A stretch of 64,000 nt of DNA from UBA1412 sp964609795. Lineage in GTDB: Bacteria; Verrucomicrobiota; Verrucomicrobiia; Limisphaerales; UBA1412. Position numbers and translations under genes: made by a program. Under the pieces are notes generated by a model. That model saw only the letters and a program-made list of their open reading frames with translations, did no database searches and was not told the origin of the DNA. Below, one piece after another: positions 25,387 to 33,425 of this stretch. The stretch covers positions 1 to 64,000 of the forward strand of contig CAZSTC010000001.1 of NCBI GenBank assembly GCA_964609795.1, written 5' to 3'. Numbering within the stretch: position 1 is the stretch's first letter; each line of letters starts with the position of its first letter.

Positions 25387-26773
25387 CTATAAGTCCGGCT
25401 TCTTTAACGTGCTTCTCGATTCTATCGGCAAAATCGAAACCTGAGAGGAGGTTATCGCTCAGAGCCGGACCGCGGGTGTAGTTACCTCCGATAAAGAGCC
25501 CCGGGCAGCGCTCCTGGATTTTGGCAATGTGATCTTTGTAGAAGCCGTAGCCGACATCATATTGGGGGATAGCCCTGGGAAAGTAGTGAGCGATTTTAAA
25601 AGTCGGTTGCTCTTTAATGTTGAGGAGGTTAGAGAGGTCGTTATGGACGAGCTCAAAGAGCTTATCCTCAGGCAATCCAGCTAGTTCCGGCTGGCGCATT
25701 CCCCCTACATAGGAAGACAAAATGACGTGACCTTCCGGGGCGCGGTTCTTGAAAAGACTGGAGCTGAAGAGGGTTCCCAGAATGTTCAGGCGTTCGACGC
25801 CGGGGACGAGCATTCCGAAACCATTGAGTGGGTGCCCGACGGCAGAGCGTCTATAGCCCAGAGCGACAGAGGTGACCGGGGCGTAGGAGATTTGTCCCAG
25901 GGGCGCCAGAGAGAGCTTCTCGGGTGTATCCAGAGTGATGTATTGGGCCGCGTAGGCAGAACTGCAGAGGAGCACGGCCGAATGCTCTCGCTCCATCATG
26001 ATGTTGCCATCCAGATATCCGACTTTCCACCCGGTGGGAGTACGGGTGATTTTTTGAACCGGATTATTGAGATGGAGCATGTTATCCAGACTGGCCGCCA
26101 TGGCGTCGGTGAGCACTTGAAGTCCCTCATCAAAGGAGAAGACTTTAGCCTCCTGTTTGGAGGTTTCACCCCGTTTTTTGCGGTCACGCGCACCGAAGAA
26201 TTGGGCCCGGATCATTGAGCCATACTTCTGCTCGCCCATGTAGAGCTTGGGGAAACCGTGCATCACTGATAGCCTTTCGGGGTTACCTGCAAAAATACCT
26301 GCGACCAGCGCATCAATGGCATAGGTGAGGAACTCCTGACCAAAACGCCTGCGCACAAAGTGTGCGACGGTTTCTTCGTATTTGTTTTTCCAGCGCGGCC
26401 GGAAAGGCTCCATGAACAGGTTGAACTTGGCAAACCAACTGAAGAGAGGCGATGAGAGAAAACCAAATGCGGTTGAAGGCATGGGTATGACTCTTCCTCC
26501 GCGTACCAAATAGCGGGTTTGGCCGACATCCTCGGCAAAGGTGACGTGCCCAGCCAGATTCGCCATCTGGATCAGATGCTCAATTTTCTTGGAAGTATTT
26601 AAAAGAGTGTTGGGGCCAAACTCCGCCAGGTAGCCCTCCTTACGGACGCTTCGAATGACTCCACCAACACGACCGGTCGCCTCATAAATTTCAACAGGAC
26701 ACTTTTTCTGTTTCAGCAGGAAAGCGCTTGCCAGCCCTGTAATTCCTGAACCTATAACTGCAATGGATTTCAT
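25379..26773 (-). CDS. hemY: Protoporphyrinogen oxidase, HemY type
   Basis: 464 residues. FAD-binding dinucleotide motif at the N-terminus (IAVIGSGITGLASAFLLKQK) with EIYEATGRVGGVIRS, and a C-terminal FAD motif (GLFIGGNYTRGPALSDNLLS). This is the soluble oxygen-dependent type that converts protoporphyrinogen IX to protoporphyrin IX (or coproporphyrinogen III to coproporphyrin in the CPD pathway). It overlaps hemN by 4 bp and the U32 gene by 8 bp, indicating a translationally coupled operon. It uses O2 while its neighbour HemN is oxygen-independent, an ordinary combination in this gene order. Confidence 0.9.
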   Translation of the reverse strand: MKSIAVIGSGITGLASAFLLKQKKCPVEIYEATGRVGGVIRSVRKEGYLAEFGPNTLLNTSKKIEHLIQMANLAGHVTFAEDVGQTRYLVRGGRVIPMPSTAFGFLSSPLFSWFAKFNLFMEPFRPRWKNKYEETVAHFVRRRFGQEFLTYAIDALVAGIFAGNPERLSVMHGFPKLYMGEQKYGSMIRAQFFGARDRKKRGETSKQEAKVFSFDEGLQVLTDAMAASLDNMLHLNNPVQKITRTPTGWKVGYLDGNIMMEREHSAVLLCSSAYAAQYITLDTPEKLSLAPLGQISYAPVTSVALGYRRSAVGHPLNGFGMLVPGVERLNILGTLFSSSLFKNRAPEGHVILSSYVGGMRQPELAGLPEDKLFELVHNDLSNLLNIKEQPTFKIAHYFPRAIPQYDVGYGFYKDHIAKIQERCPGLFIGGNYTRGPALSDNLLSGFDFADRIEKHVKEAGLIDG

Positions 26774-28143
26774 ACTGTCTGGGAAAAACGCCTTTGTGAG
26801 TCTTTCTTGAGATACACGTCAAAGTGCATAACGATATTGCGGATGAAGAGTCGACCTGAGTCGGTTACTTTTACCCCCTCTTCATTGCAAACGAGCAAGC
26901 CATCGGATTGCATATTTTTCAAGGAATCGAGTTCCTCCGAAAAATAGCGGATAAAGTCGATAGCCAGCAGATTACTCATGGCCTTATAGTTCAACTCCAA
27001 ATCACACATGAGCTTCATGATGGTTTTCTGCCGGATTTTATCATCCTCAGAAAGGAGGTATCCCTTCCGCTGGGCAGGTTTTTTCTCATCAAGAAGCGCA
27101 TAGTATTCTTTTAAATCTTTCTCATTTTGCCAGTAGACGGAATCGGTCTGGGAAATGGAAGACATACCAAAAGCATAGAGATCGCTTCCCGAATGGGTGC
27201 TGTAACCCTGGAAATTTCGACGGAGAGTTTTATTGCGTTGGGCCAGGGAAAGCTCATCGGTTTCCAGGGCGAAGTGGTCCATTCCTATGTAGGTGTAGCC
27301 GCTGTCGGTTAACTTCTCCACTGTCATCTTGAGGATATCCATTTTGACTTCCGGGGGGAGAGGCGTGAGCGCATTCTGGGCCTTTTTCAACCACGGCACG
27401 TGGGCATAATTGAAGACGGCAAAACGATTGGGCTTCATCCTCAATATTTCGTCCAATGTTTTCTCAAAACTGGAGGCTGTTTGCAGCGGTAACCCATAGA
27501 TGAGGTCTACATTGACGGATTCTATACCGGCAGAATGAACCCACTCCCACGTGCGGAGGTTGAGCTCATGGGGTTGATAGCGGTGGACTGTCTTTTGCAC
27601 TTCCGGGTTTAAATCCTGGATACCGATGCTGACACGGTTGACTCCAATTTCCGCAAAAGCCTTGATCTTCGCCTCTGTCGCCGTGCGTGGGTCTACTTCT
27701 ACGCTGGCTTCATAAGATTTTTCAAAGGAGAAAAGTTTATGAATCCAACTGCCGAGCTGGAGAATTTCCGCCGGTTCCGAATATGTTGGAGAGCCTCCTC
27801 CAAAATGAAGTTGAACTATCTTGCGCTTGGGATTGAGCAAGGGGGTAATCATATCCAGCTCTTTTCGCAGGTACTGGAAGTAGCGGGCACTGCAGGAGCT
27901 ATTCAACGAAATAACGTTCGTGCATCCGCAGAACCAGCAAAGGCTTTTGCAAAAGGGTAAATGAAAATAGAGCGATACGGGTACATCGCTTTGAGATGGG
28001 GCATTGTTGGCTTCGATATAGGGAACCAACATATCCCACGTGACCTTCTCATCAAAATTCGGTGCTGTCGGATATGAGGTATAGCGCGGTCCCGGGACGT
28101 TGTACTTGCGAATTAAATCCAGTTGAACTTCTATTTTTGCCAT
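26770..28143 (-). CDS. hemN: Oxygen-independent coproporphyrinogen III oxidase
   Basis: 457 residues. The radical-SAM cluster motif is CKSLCWFCGC (CxxxCxxC) preceded by SLYFHLPF. The true HemN signatures are present: an N-terminal YNVPGPRYTSYPTAP and LHFGGGSPTY. The C-terminal HemN domain (FNYAHVPWLKKAQ; YIGMDHFALETDELS) separates it from HemW-like proteins, which lack the N-terminal YxxPRYTSYPTA segment. It decarboxylates coproporphyrinogen III to protoporphyrinogen IX. It lies 6 nt after hemE. Confidence 0.93.
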   Translation of the reverse strand: MAKIEVQLDLIRKYNVPGPRYTSYPTAPNFDEKVTWDMLVPYIEANNAPSQSDVPVSLYFHLPFCKSLCWFCGCTNVISLNSSCSARYFQYLRKELDMITPLLNPKRKIVQLHFGGGSPTYSEPAEILQLGSWIHKLFSFEKSYEASVEVDPRTATEAKIKAFAEIGVNRVSIGIQDLNPEVQKTVHRYQPHELNLRTWEWVHSAGIESVNVDLIYGLPLQTASSFEKTLDEILRMKPNRFAVFNYAHVPWLKKAQNALTPLPPEVKMDILKMTVEKLTDSGYTYIGMDHFALETDELSLAQRNKTLRRNFQGYSTHSGSDLYAFGMSSISQTDSVYWQNEKDLKEYYALLDEKKPAQRKGYLLSEDDKIRQKTIMKLMCDLELNYKAMSNLLAIDFIRYFSEELDSLKNMQSDGLLVCNEEGVKVTDSGRLFIRNIVMHFDVYLKKDSQRRFSQTV

Positions 28144-28149
28144 TCTATT

Positions 28150-29196
28150 TTATAAATATTCCGGTCTTGCGGCGCTGTTATTGAGCTCACTCATTAGCGC
28201 TTCAATACATTCCACTTTGCCGCTGGGGAGCACTCCGTGGCCCAGGTTGAGGATGAAACCATCCATACCGCGCATCTCTTCTAAAAGAGATTTTGTGGCC
28301 TGACGAACCTCTTCAGGATATTGAGTCAGCAAAACGGGGTCCAGATTTCCCTGAACACAGCGTTGGGGACCGACAGATTTTTTGACCGCTGACAAGGACT
28401 GCGTCCAATCTACAGAAAGAACATGTGCCGGAGTTTGAATGTAGGATTTCCAAGCCTCCCCTTTGGAGTAGACGATCATGGGGCGGTCTTTGCCCAGATT
28501 CTCTAAAATCCGCTTGATATATTTGCCCGAAAGCTCCCAATAGAGGTCCTGCGGAGCAAGAGCGGAGAGACTGTCAAAAATTTGTGCCGAATCTATTCCT
28601 TCAGACCATTGCATGAGAAGATATTCTGTAACTGAATCTGCCAGAAGGTTCATGAAGGCCTCAAACTCTGCCGGTTTTTCCTGATACCATTGGATAGTCC
28701 GCAGCTCTTTGCTTGCATCGACATGGCCGCCTTCGGTCATAAAGCAGGCCAAGGTCCAGGGAGACCCACTGAAGCCAATAAGGGCATTCTTGTCGTCAAG
28801 CTTATTCCGGACCAGGCTGAGAGCCTGACGGACATAGCTAAGGCGATCGGTAATATTTTTCCAGTTTAGTCGGGTCCGGAAATCTTCAGGATTCAGTGCA
28901 AAATCCATTTCTATTCCCCCTTGGGAACGGAAGCTGTATCCCTGGCCCAGCGCTTCAGGGATCACCAGAATATCGCTGAAGATAATGGCTACATCAAAAT
29001 TGAATCGTTGCAGAGGTTGCAGAGTGACTTCTGCACAAAGCTCAGGCGTACGAACTAAATCCAGGAAGGAGTATTTTTCACGCAAAGCGCGATACTCCGG
29101 CAGAACTCTGCCGGCCTGCCTCATCAGCCATACGGGTGGGCGGTCAACCTTTTCACATCGTAAGGCAGAGAGAAAACGTCTCTTGCCGTTTAGCAT
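28150..29196 (-). CDS. hemE: Uroporphyrinogen decarboxylase
   Basis: 348 residues, standard length. N-terminal RPPVWLMRQAGRVLPEYRAL is the substrate-binding signature, and the conserved IIFSDILVIPEALGQG and GFSGSPWTLACFM segments follow. It converts uroporphyrinogen III to coproporphyrinogen III in the cytoplasm. It is the first gene of the minus-strand unit hemE-hemN-hemY-U32-small membrane protein. Confidence 0.95.
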   Translation of the reverse strand: MLNGKRRFLSALRCEKVDRPPVWLMRQAGRVLPEYRALREKYSFLDLVRTPELCAEVTLQPLQRFNFDVAIIFSDILVIPEALGQGYSFRSQGGIEMDFALNPEDFRTRLNWKNITDRLSYVRQALSLVRNKLDDKNALIGFSGSPWTLACFMTEGGHVDASKELRTIQWYQEKPAEFEAFMNLLADSVTEYLLMQWSEGIDSAQIFDSLSALAPQDLYWELSGKYIKRILENLGKDRPMIVYSKGEAWKSYIQTPAHVLSVDWTQSLSAVKKSVGPQRCVQGNLDPVLLTQYPEEVRQATKSLLEEMRGMDGFILNLGHGVLPSGKVECIEALMSELNNSAARPEYL

Positions 29197-29269
29197 ACAC
29201 GATCAGTTTATTTCAAAACGTCCTATACGAAAAGCAAAAAGAGAGCATTGAGAGCTCTCCTTTGCTTGT

Positions 29270-29323
29270 AAAAGGCGGCTGAATTCAACTCCTTTGAGGA
29301 GTCAGCGCGCTCAGACGCCTTTT
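29270..29323 (-). terminator. Hairpin after the peroxiredoxin gene
   Basis: Outer stem AAAAGGCG (29270-29277) with CGCCTTTT (29316-29323) and an inner CTCC/GGAG stem. Its T-rich arms make it a plausible terminator for the minus-strand peroxiredoxin gene upstream of hemE. Confidence 0.6.
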
Positions 29324-29352
29324 GTCGTTACTGTACTAAAAAGTAATCTGTC

Positions 29353-29940
29353 TTACTTGGCGGCCTTCCACCTGGCAGGGCAAACCTGGTCCGGGTGCGC
29401 TCCCACATAGGCATTGGCTTCGACTTTGCGAACCAATTCTTTCGCACTGCGGGCCACATTGTAGTAGGAAACCTCACTGGAAACCAATTTGCCGGCCGGG
29501 CTGATGATGAAAGTACCTCTCAAAGCCAAGCCGGTTTCTTCGTCATAAACGCCAAAGATCCTCGACACTTTGCCAGTGGGGTCAGCAGCCATGGTGAACT
29601 TGACACCTTCCAGGAGTTTTTCGGATTGCTGCCAGGAAGACTGTACAAATTTGGTGTCGGTGGAAACAGAGATCACTTCGGCTCCGAGTTTCTGCAAAGC
29701 TGCATGATTCTCAGCAAGTTCTTCAAGCTCCGTGGGGCAGACAGGAGTGTATGCCGCGGGATAGAAGAACAGAACAGTCCATTTACCGGTTTCTTTGAGT
29801 TTGCAGGAGGAAACTTTAGTAAAAGCCACCTCAGCAGGAGACCATGCATCCATCTCAAAACAGGGAACGCTATCACCCACAGTTACCGGGCCGCAGCAAC
29901 AGCAGCACACTTCTTCATCTACATTGTTATTTTTGCTCAT
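29353..29940 (-). CDS. AhpC/Prx1-type 2-Cys peroxiredoxin with N-terminal penta-cysteine
   Basis: 195 residues. Peroxidatic Cys in FFYPAAYTPVCPTELEEL (family form FxFVCPTE) and resolving Cys near the C-terminus in HPDQVCPARW. It reduces H2O2 and organic peroxides. The N-terminus carries five consecutive cysteines (residues 12-16, EEVCCCCCGPV) ahead of the thioredoxin fold, which ordinary AhpC lacks. This could bind metal, form extra disulfides or be a lipidation or sensing element. The codons TGC TGC TGT TGC TGC confirm it is not a sequencing artefact of one repeated triplet. The gene is monocistronic, with palindromes in its upstream region. Confidence 0.9.
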   Translation of the reverse strand: MSKNNNVDEEVCCCCCGPVTVGDSVPCFEMDAWSPAEVAFTKVSSCKLKETGKWTVLFFYPAAYTPVCPTELEELAENHAALQKLGAEVISVSTDTKFVQSSWQQSEKLLEGVKFTMAADPTGKVSRIFGVYDEETGLALRGTFIISPAGKLVSSEVSYYNVARSAKELVRKVEANAYVGAHPDQVCPARWKAAK

Positions 29941-30053
29941 AATTAACTACCAGGAAGGGGTGTAATCCCCTATTGTAGTCGAAACAATAGCATCAAAGGA
30001 GTTTTTGTCAAATGAGGGGGAGAAGAGCAGGGAGGGAGTGTTTTTGATTCTCA

Positions 30054-30067
30054 TTCAATGGATTGAA
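30054..30067. promoter_or_regulatory. 14-bp palindrome upstream of the peroxiredoxin gene
   Basis: TTCAAT-GG-ATTGAA, about 115 bp upstream of the peroxiredoxin start; operator-like, regulator unknown. Confidence 0.35.
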
Positions 30068-30090
30068 CCAGTAAGGAGGAGAGGAGAGGG

Positions 30091-30135
30091 ATGATCGTCA
30101 TGAAATATTTTCAAAAAAGTAACGAATTAAATTGA
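30091..30135 (+). CDS. Candidate 14-codon ORF with very strong Shine-Dalgarno
   Basis: ATG at 30091 encodes MIVMKYFQKSNELN. It follows a long purine tract with AAGGAGG (GTAAGGAGGAGAGGAGAGGG), a better ribosome site than most genes in this window have. It lies in the 434-bp space between the peroxiredoxin (minus) and tRNA-Thr/tuf (plus), where no other gene is visible. It may be a leader peptide or chance. The spacing of AAGGAGG to ATG is rather long. Confidence 0.25.
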   Translation: MIVMKYFQKSNELN

Positions 30136-30209
30136 CCGGAGTGCTGCACCTCTGTATTCTGCCCGCACTGACGCGCAGGATGCTCAGGGACATAACGAGA
30201 GGGATTCGG

Positions 30210-30230
30210 GTGTCAAATTAATTTTGACAC
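30210..30230. promoter_or_regulatory. 21-bp inverted repeat between peroxiredoxin and tRNA-Thr/tuf
   Basis: Half-sites GTGTCAAA (30210-30217) and TTTGACAC (30223-30230) around TTAAT. Each half also contains a TTGACA-like -35 element on opposite strands, so it may be an operator overlapping divergent promoters. Confidence 0.4.
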
Positions 30231-30374
30231 GACGGGCGTTTTCGTTTGGAACGCGCCGATGGAGCTTGTGTTTGATTATTTAAGCCGCTCTTTTCAAAGC
30301 AGATGGGTGGTTTATTAGTTGTCGCTATCTATCGTTGTCCTTTAGCTCACTGAATGCAATTTTTTGGTGTTTGA

Positions 30375-30450
30375 GCCCACATAGCTCAGTTGGTAGAGCA
30401 CATCCTTGGTAAGGATGAGGTCACCAGTTCAAGCCTGGTTGTGGGCTCCA
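30375..30450 (+). tRNA. tRNA-Thr (GGT anticodon)
   Basis: 76 nt with encoded CCA. Acceptor stem GCCCACA/TGTGGGC, D-loop AGCTCAGTTGGTAGAGC, anticodon loop TTGGTAA closed by CATCC/GGATG, T-arm CCAGTTCAAGCCTGG. Reads ACC/ACU. It precedes tuf by 82 nt, the classical tRNA-Thr-tuf order. Confidence 0.95.
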
Positions 30451-30532
30451 TTTAAAGTAGATTGCACTCTGCGAGACGGGGCAACGGAGCGTTTGGTTAG
30501 TTTTATTAACAATAGCAAGAATAGGAATTGCA

Positions 30533-31723
30533 ATGGGAAAAGAGACGTTTCAACGTACTAAGCCCCACGTAAATGTGGGAACCATCGGCCATGTGGATCA
30601 TGGCAAGTCAACCTTGACGGCAGCCATCGTCATGGAACAGGCCCGCAAAGGATTGGCCAAAGAGGTCAGCTATGCGGAAATCACAAAGGGTGGCACGGTC
30701 CGTGATGAAACAAAGACCGTCACGATCGCCATCTCTCACGTAGAGTATGAGTCAGAGAAGCGCCATTATGCGCACGTAGACTGTCCGGGTCACGCTGACT
30801 ACATCAAGAACATGATCACCGGCGCCGCTCAGATGGATGGTGCCATTCTGGTGGTGAGCGCTGCTGACGGCCCTATGCCTCAGACTCGTGAGCACATTTT
30901 GCTTGCTCGTCAGGTGGGTGTGCCTTCAATTGTGGTCTTCTTGAACAAGATCGACCTGGTGGATGATCCTGAACTTCTGGATCTGGTCGAGATGGAAATT
31001 CGCGACCTGCTCACCAAGTATGGTTTTCCTGGTGATGATGTCCCCATCGTTCGCGGTTCTTCTGCCGCAGCTCAGGCGGGTACTCCCGAAGGTGTAAAGG
31101 CCATTGATGATCTTTTGGCCGCTCTGGACAGCTACATCCCCGAGCCGATGCGCGAAGTGGATAAGCCTTTCCTGATGTCCCTGGAAGACGTTTTCAATAT
31201 TGAAGGTCGTGGAACGGTCGTAACCGGTCGCGTAGAGCGCGGTGTTATGAAGCGTATGACCGATGTTGAAATCGTTGGATTGCGCCCGACTCGCAAGACA
31301 GTCGTCACTGACATTGAGATGTTCCGCAAATTGCTGGACGAGGCTCAGGCCGGTGATAACGTGGGCGTGCTTCTCCGCGGTGTGAAGAAGGATGAAGTTG
31401 AGCGTGGTATGGTTCTGGCTAAGCCGGGTTCCATTACTCCGCACACGAAGTTCAAGGCCGAGCTGTACATCCTCTCTCGTGAGGAAGGCGGCCGCCACAC
31501 TCCGTTTGTGAACAACTATCGTCCTCAGTTCTATTTCCGCACGACGGACGTGACGGGTGCCATTAAACTTCCTGAGGGAGTTGAAATGGTAATGCCTGGC
31601 GACAATGTCAGTATCAGTGTAGAACTGATCGCTGCGGTCGCGATGGAAAAAGGACAGCGTTTCGCTATCCGCGAAGGCGGCAGGACCGTTGGTGCCGGTC
31701 GTATCAGCGACGTTTTAGAATAA
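30533..31723 (+). CDS. tuf: Elongation factor Tu
   Basis: 396 residues. G1 motif GHVDHGKST, DCPGHADYIKNM, and NKIDLVD in the GTPase domain, then domains II and III ending FAIREGGRTVGAGRISDVLE. It delivers aminoacyl-tRNA to the ribosome. It is the only tuf in the window: the usual second site after fusA is occupied directly by rpsJ. It is flanked by tRNA-Thr upstream and a terminator then tRNA-Trp downstream. Confidence 0.97.
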   Translation: MGKETFQRTKPHVNVGTIGHVDHGKSTLTAAIVMEQARKGLAKEVSYAEITKGGTVRDETKTVTIAISHVEYESEKRHYAHVDCPGHADYIKNMITGAAQMDGAILVVSAADGPMPQTREHILLARQVGVPSIVVFLNKIDLVDDPELLDLVEMEIRDLLTKYGFPGDDVPIVRGSSAAAQAGTPEGVKAIDDLLAALDSYIPEPMREVDKPFLMSLEDVFNIEGRGTVVTGRVERGVMKRMTDVEIVGLRPTRKTVVTDIEMFRKLLDEAQAGDNVGVLLRGVKKDEVERGMVLAKPGSITPHTKFKAELYILSREEGGRHTPFVNNYRPQFYFRTTDVTGAIKLPEGVEMVMPGDNVSISVELIAAVAMEKGQRFAIREGGRTVGAGRISDVLE

Positions 31724-31758
31724 ACGTCTTGCGTAATAAAGTTTGATCATTTACAGTT

Positions 31759-31798
31759 GGAGCGAGGTCGCCTCGCGCTCTCGCTCCGATCGTTTTGT
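31759..31798 (+). terminator. Rho-independent terminator after tuf
   Basis: GGAGCGAG (31759-31766) with CTCGCTCC (31780-31787), then GATCGTTTTGTTT. Confidence 0.7.
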
Positions 31799-31827
31799 TT
31801 AGGATCACCTGATCCAAGCTTAGGCAT

Positions 31828-31903
31828 AGGGCAGTAGCTCAATTGGTAGAGTAGCGGTCTCCAAAACCGTCGGTTGCGGGTTCGAGTCCCTCCTGCCCTG
31901 CCA
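31828..31903 (+). tRNA. tRNA-Trp (CCA anticodon)
   Basis: 76 nt with encoded CCA. Acceptor AGGGCAG/CTGCCCT, anticodon loop CTCCAAA closed by GCGGT/ACCGT, G discriminator. tRNA-Trp before secE is a common arrangement. Confidence 0.95.
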
Positions 31904-31915
31904 AAGCTCAGAGAG

Positions 31916-32004
31916 GGAGGGGTGGCAGAGTGGTCTATCGCGGCGGTCTTGAAAACCGCTAAGGCTAAACACCTTCGAGGGTTCGAATCCCTCCCCCTCC
32001 GCCA
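31916..32004 (+). tRNA. tRNA-Ser (TGA anticodon)
   Basis: 89 nt with a long variable arm and encoded CCA. Acceptor GGAGGGG/CCCCTCC, anticodon loop CTTGAAA closed by GCGGT/ACCGC; reads UCA and, by wobble, UCG. It is inserted between tRNA-Trp and secE. Confidence 0.95.
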
Positions 32005-32022
32005 AGGTGTTGAGAGGATGTT

Positions 32023-32298
32023 GTGGAAGGTAATAAAGAGTTAATTAAACTGGCTATTTGGACGGTCGTCATAGGCGGCCTTTTTGCGTTTGCATGGTGG
32101 AGAGGTTGGATCAAGAGGATTTCAACCTATGCCGAAGAAACCCGTGAGGAGTTACGCAAATGCACGTGGCCAAGTAAGAACGAGCTGAAGGGCTCCACAG
32201 TCGTTATAATAATAGCGTCACTGGTTCTGGGTTTTATGATCGTAGCTGCCGATTTTTTGATTACGCTGGCAGTTACCAGATTTATGATGATACTCTAA
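32023..32298 (+). CDS. secE: Preprotein translocase subunit SecE
   Basis: 91 residues from a GTG start 18 nt after tRNA-Ser. An extra N-terminal transmembrane helix (about 10-27) precedes the conserved amphipathic element YAEETREELRKCTWPSKNEL and the core C-terminal membrane helix. It stabilises SecY in the translocon. It precedes nusG by 23 nt, as in most bacteria. Confidence 0.95.
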   Translation: MEGNKELIKLAIWTVVIGGLFAFAWWRGWIKRISTYAEETREELRKCTWPSKNELKGSTVVIIIASLVLGFMIVAADFLITLAVTRFMMIL

Positions 32299-32321
32299 GG
32301 CTGAAGGGCAGGCTTTAATAT

Positions 32322-32876
32322 ATGAAGAGATACCAATGGTATGTCATACATACACTTTCTGGACAGGAAATGAAGGTCAAGGAAGGTATAGAGCGAAGAC
32401 TGACTCTCCAGGAAGGCGTTAAGGAGTACATCAAGGAAGTTCTTGTCCCGGTAGAGAAGGTAGTGGAGGTGCGCGGCGGCAAAAAGAGCGTAACCAACAG
32501 GAAGCTCTATCCCGGGTATGTCTTCATTAACGTTGCTCTCTACGGCGAGGACAGGAGGCTCAATGAAGTTCCCTGGTATTTTGTACAGGAAACGCAGGGA
32601 GCCATTGGCTTTGTGGGCGGCGAGCGGCCCATGCCCACTTCCGATACGGAGGTGGAGGATATCAAGGCTCGCATTAGAGATTCGGAAGATACAGAGAAGC
32701 CCAGGATCAATTTTACTGTGGGCGAAACTGTTAAGATTAATGATGGTCCCTTCTTAAACTTCAGTGGATTGATTGAAGAGATAGATCCTGAAAGGGGCAA
32801 ACTGAAAGTGACGGTCAGTATTTTCGGTCGGAATACGCCCGTGGAGCTTGAGTACTGGCAAGTGGAAAAGACTTAA
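32322..32876 (+). CDS. nusG: Transcription termination/antitermination factor NusG
   Basis: 184 residues. NGN domain (RYQWYVIHTLSGQEMKVKEG; KLYPGYVFINV; GAIGFVGGERPMP) and a C-terminal KOW domain (FTVGETVKINDGPFLNFSGL; ISIFGRNTPVELEYWQVEK-type end). It binds the RNA polymerase clamp and couples transcription with Rho or the ribosome. It lies between secE and rplK. Confidence 0.96.
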   Translation: MKRYQWYVIHTLSGQEMKVKEGIERRLTLQEGVKEYIKEVLVPVEKVVEVRGGKKSVTNRKLYPGYVFINVALYGEDRRLNEVPWYFVQETQGAIGFVGGERPMPTSDTEVEDIKARIRDSEDTEKPRINFTVGETVKINDGPFLNFSGLIEEIDPERGKLKVTVSIFGRNTPVELEYWQVEKT

Positions 32877-32939
32877 AGTGGGGGTTCTACCTCTCTTATT
32901 AATATTCCCAAATAAAAAAAGAATTTTTACTAGAAGATT

Positions 32940-33365
32940 ATGGCAAAAAAGGTTGTCGGTCAGATTAAATTACAAATACCCGGTGGTCAGGCGAATCCTG
33001 CACCCCCGGTTGGCCCAGCGTTAGGTCAGCATGGCGTAAACATCATGGGATTCTGCAAGGAGTTCAATGCTGCCACGAAAGATCAACCAGGAATGATTAT
33101 TCCTGTGATCATCACCGTATTCCAGGATAAGTCTTTCAAGTTCATCCTGAAATCTCCTCCGGCTGCGGCGCTTTTAAAGAAAGCCGCTGGCGTAGCCAGT
33201 GGGTCTAAGACCCCCAGTACCGAAAAGGTGGGGAAGGTTACCCGGAAGCAGGTGTTGGAAATAGCCAAGCTCAAAGTTAAAGATTTAAATGTCAATAGTG
33301 AAGAGGCGGCTGTCCGAGTGATTTCGGGCACGGCTCGGAGCATGGGCATTGAAGTAGTGGGCTAG
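32940..33365 (+). CDS. rplK: 50S ribosomal protein L11
   Basis: 141 residues. The N-terminal domain has GGQANPAPPVGPALGQHGVN and the C-terminal rRNA-binding domain ends VISGTARSMGIEVVG. It forms the GTPase-associated centre with L10/L12. First gene of the L11-L1-L10-L12 run. Confidence 0.97.
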   Translation: MAKKVVGQIKLQIPGGQANPAPPVGPALGQHGVNIMGFCKEFNAATKDQPGMIIPVIITVFQDKSFKFILKSPPAAALLKKAAGVASGSKTPSTEKVGKVTRKQVLEIAKLKVKDLNVNSEEAAVRVISGTARSMGIEVVG

Positions 33366-33386
33366 TTCACTAGCCCTAACCAAAAA

Positions 33387-33418
33387 TGCGGGAGGATCGA
33401 ATACATCCGCGGACCGCA
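33387..33418 (+). promoter_or_regulatory. RNA hairpin between rplK and rplA
   Basis: Outer stem TGCGG/CCGCA and inner stem GGAT/ATCC (33394-33408). A structured element just before rplA might be an L1 autoregulatory target; this is inference from position only. Confidence 0.35.
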
Positions 33419-33425
33419 AAATAAA

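Noticed and set aside
31820..32005. 61-codon minus-strand ORF across the tRNA-Trp and tRNA-Ser genes
   Set aside because: It is the antisense of two tRNA genes; such GEGFEPS...GRRDSNPQP-type peptides are a known misannotation.
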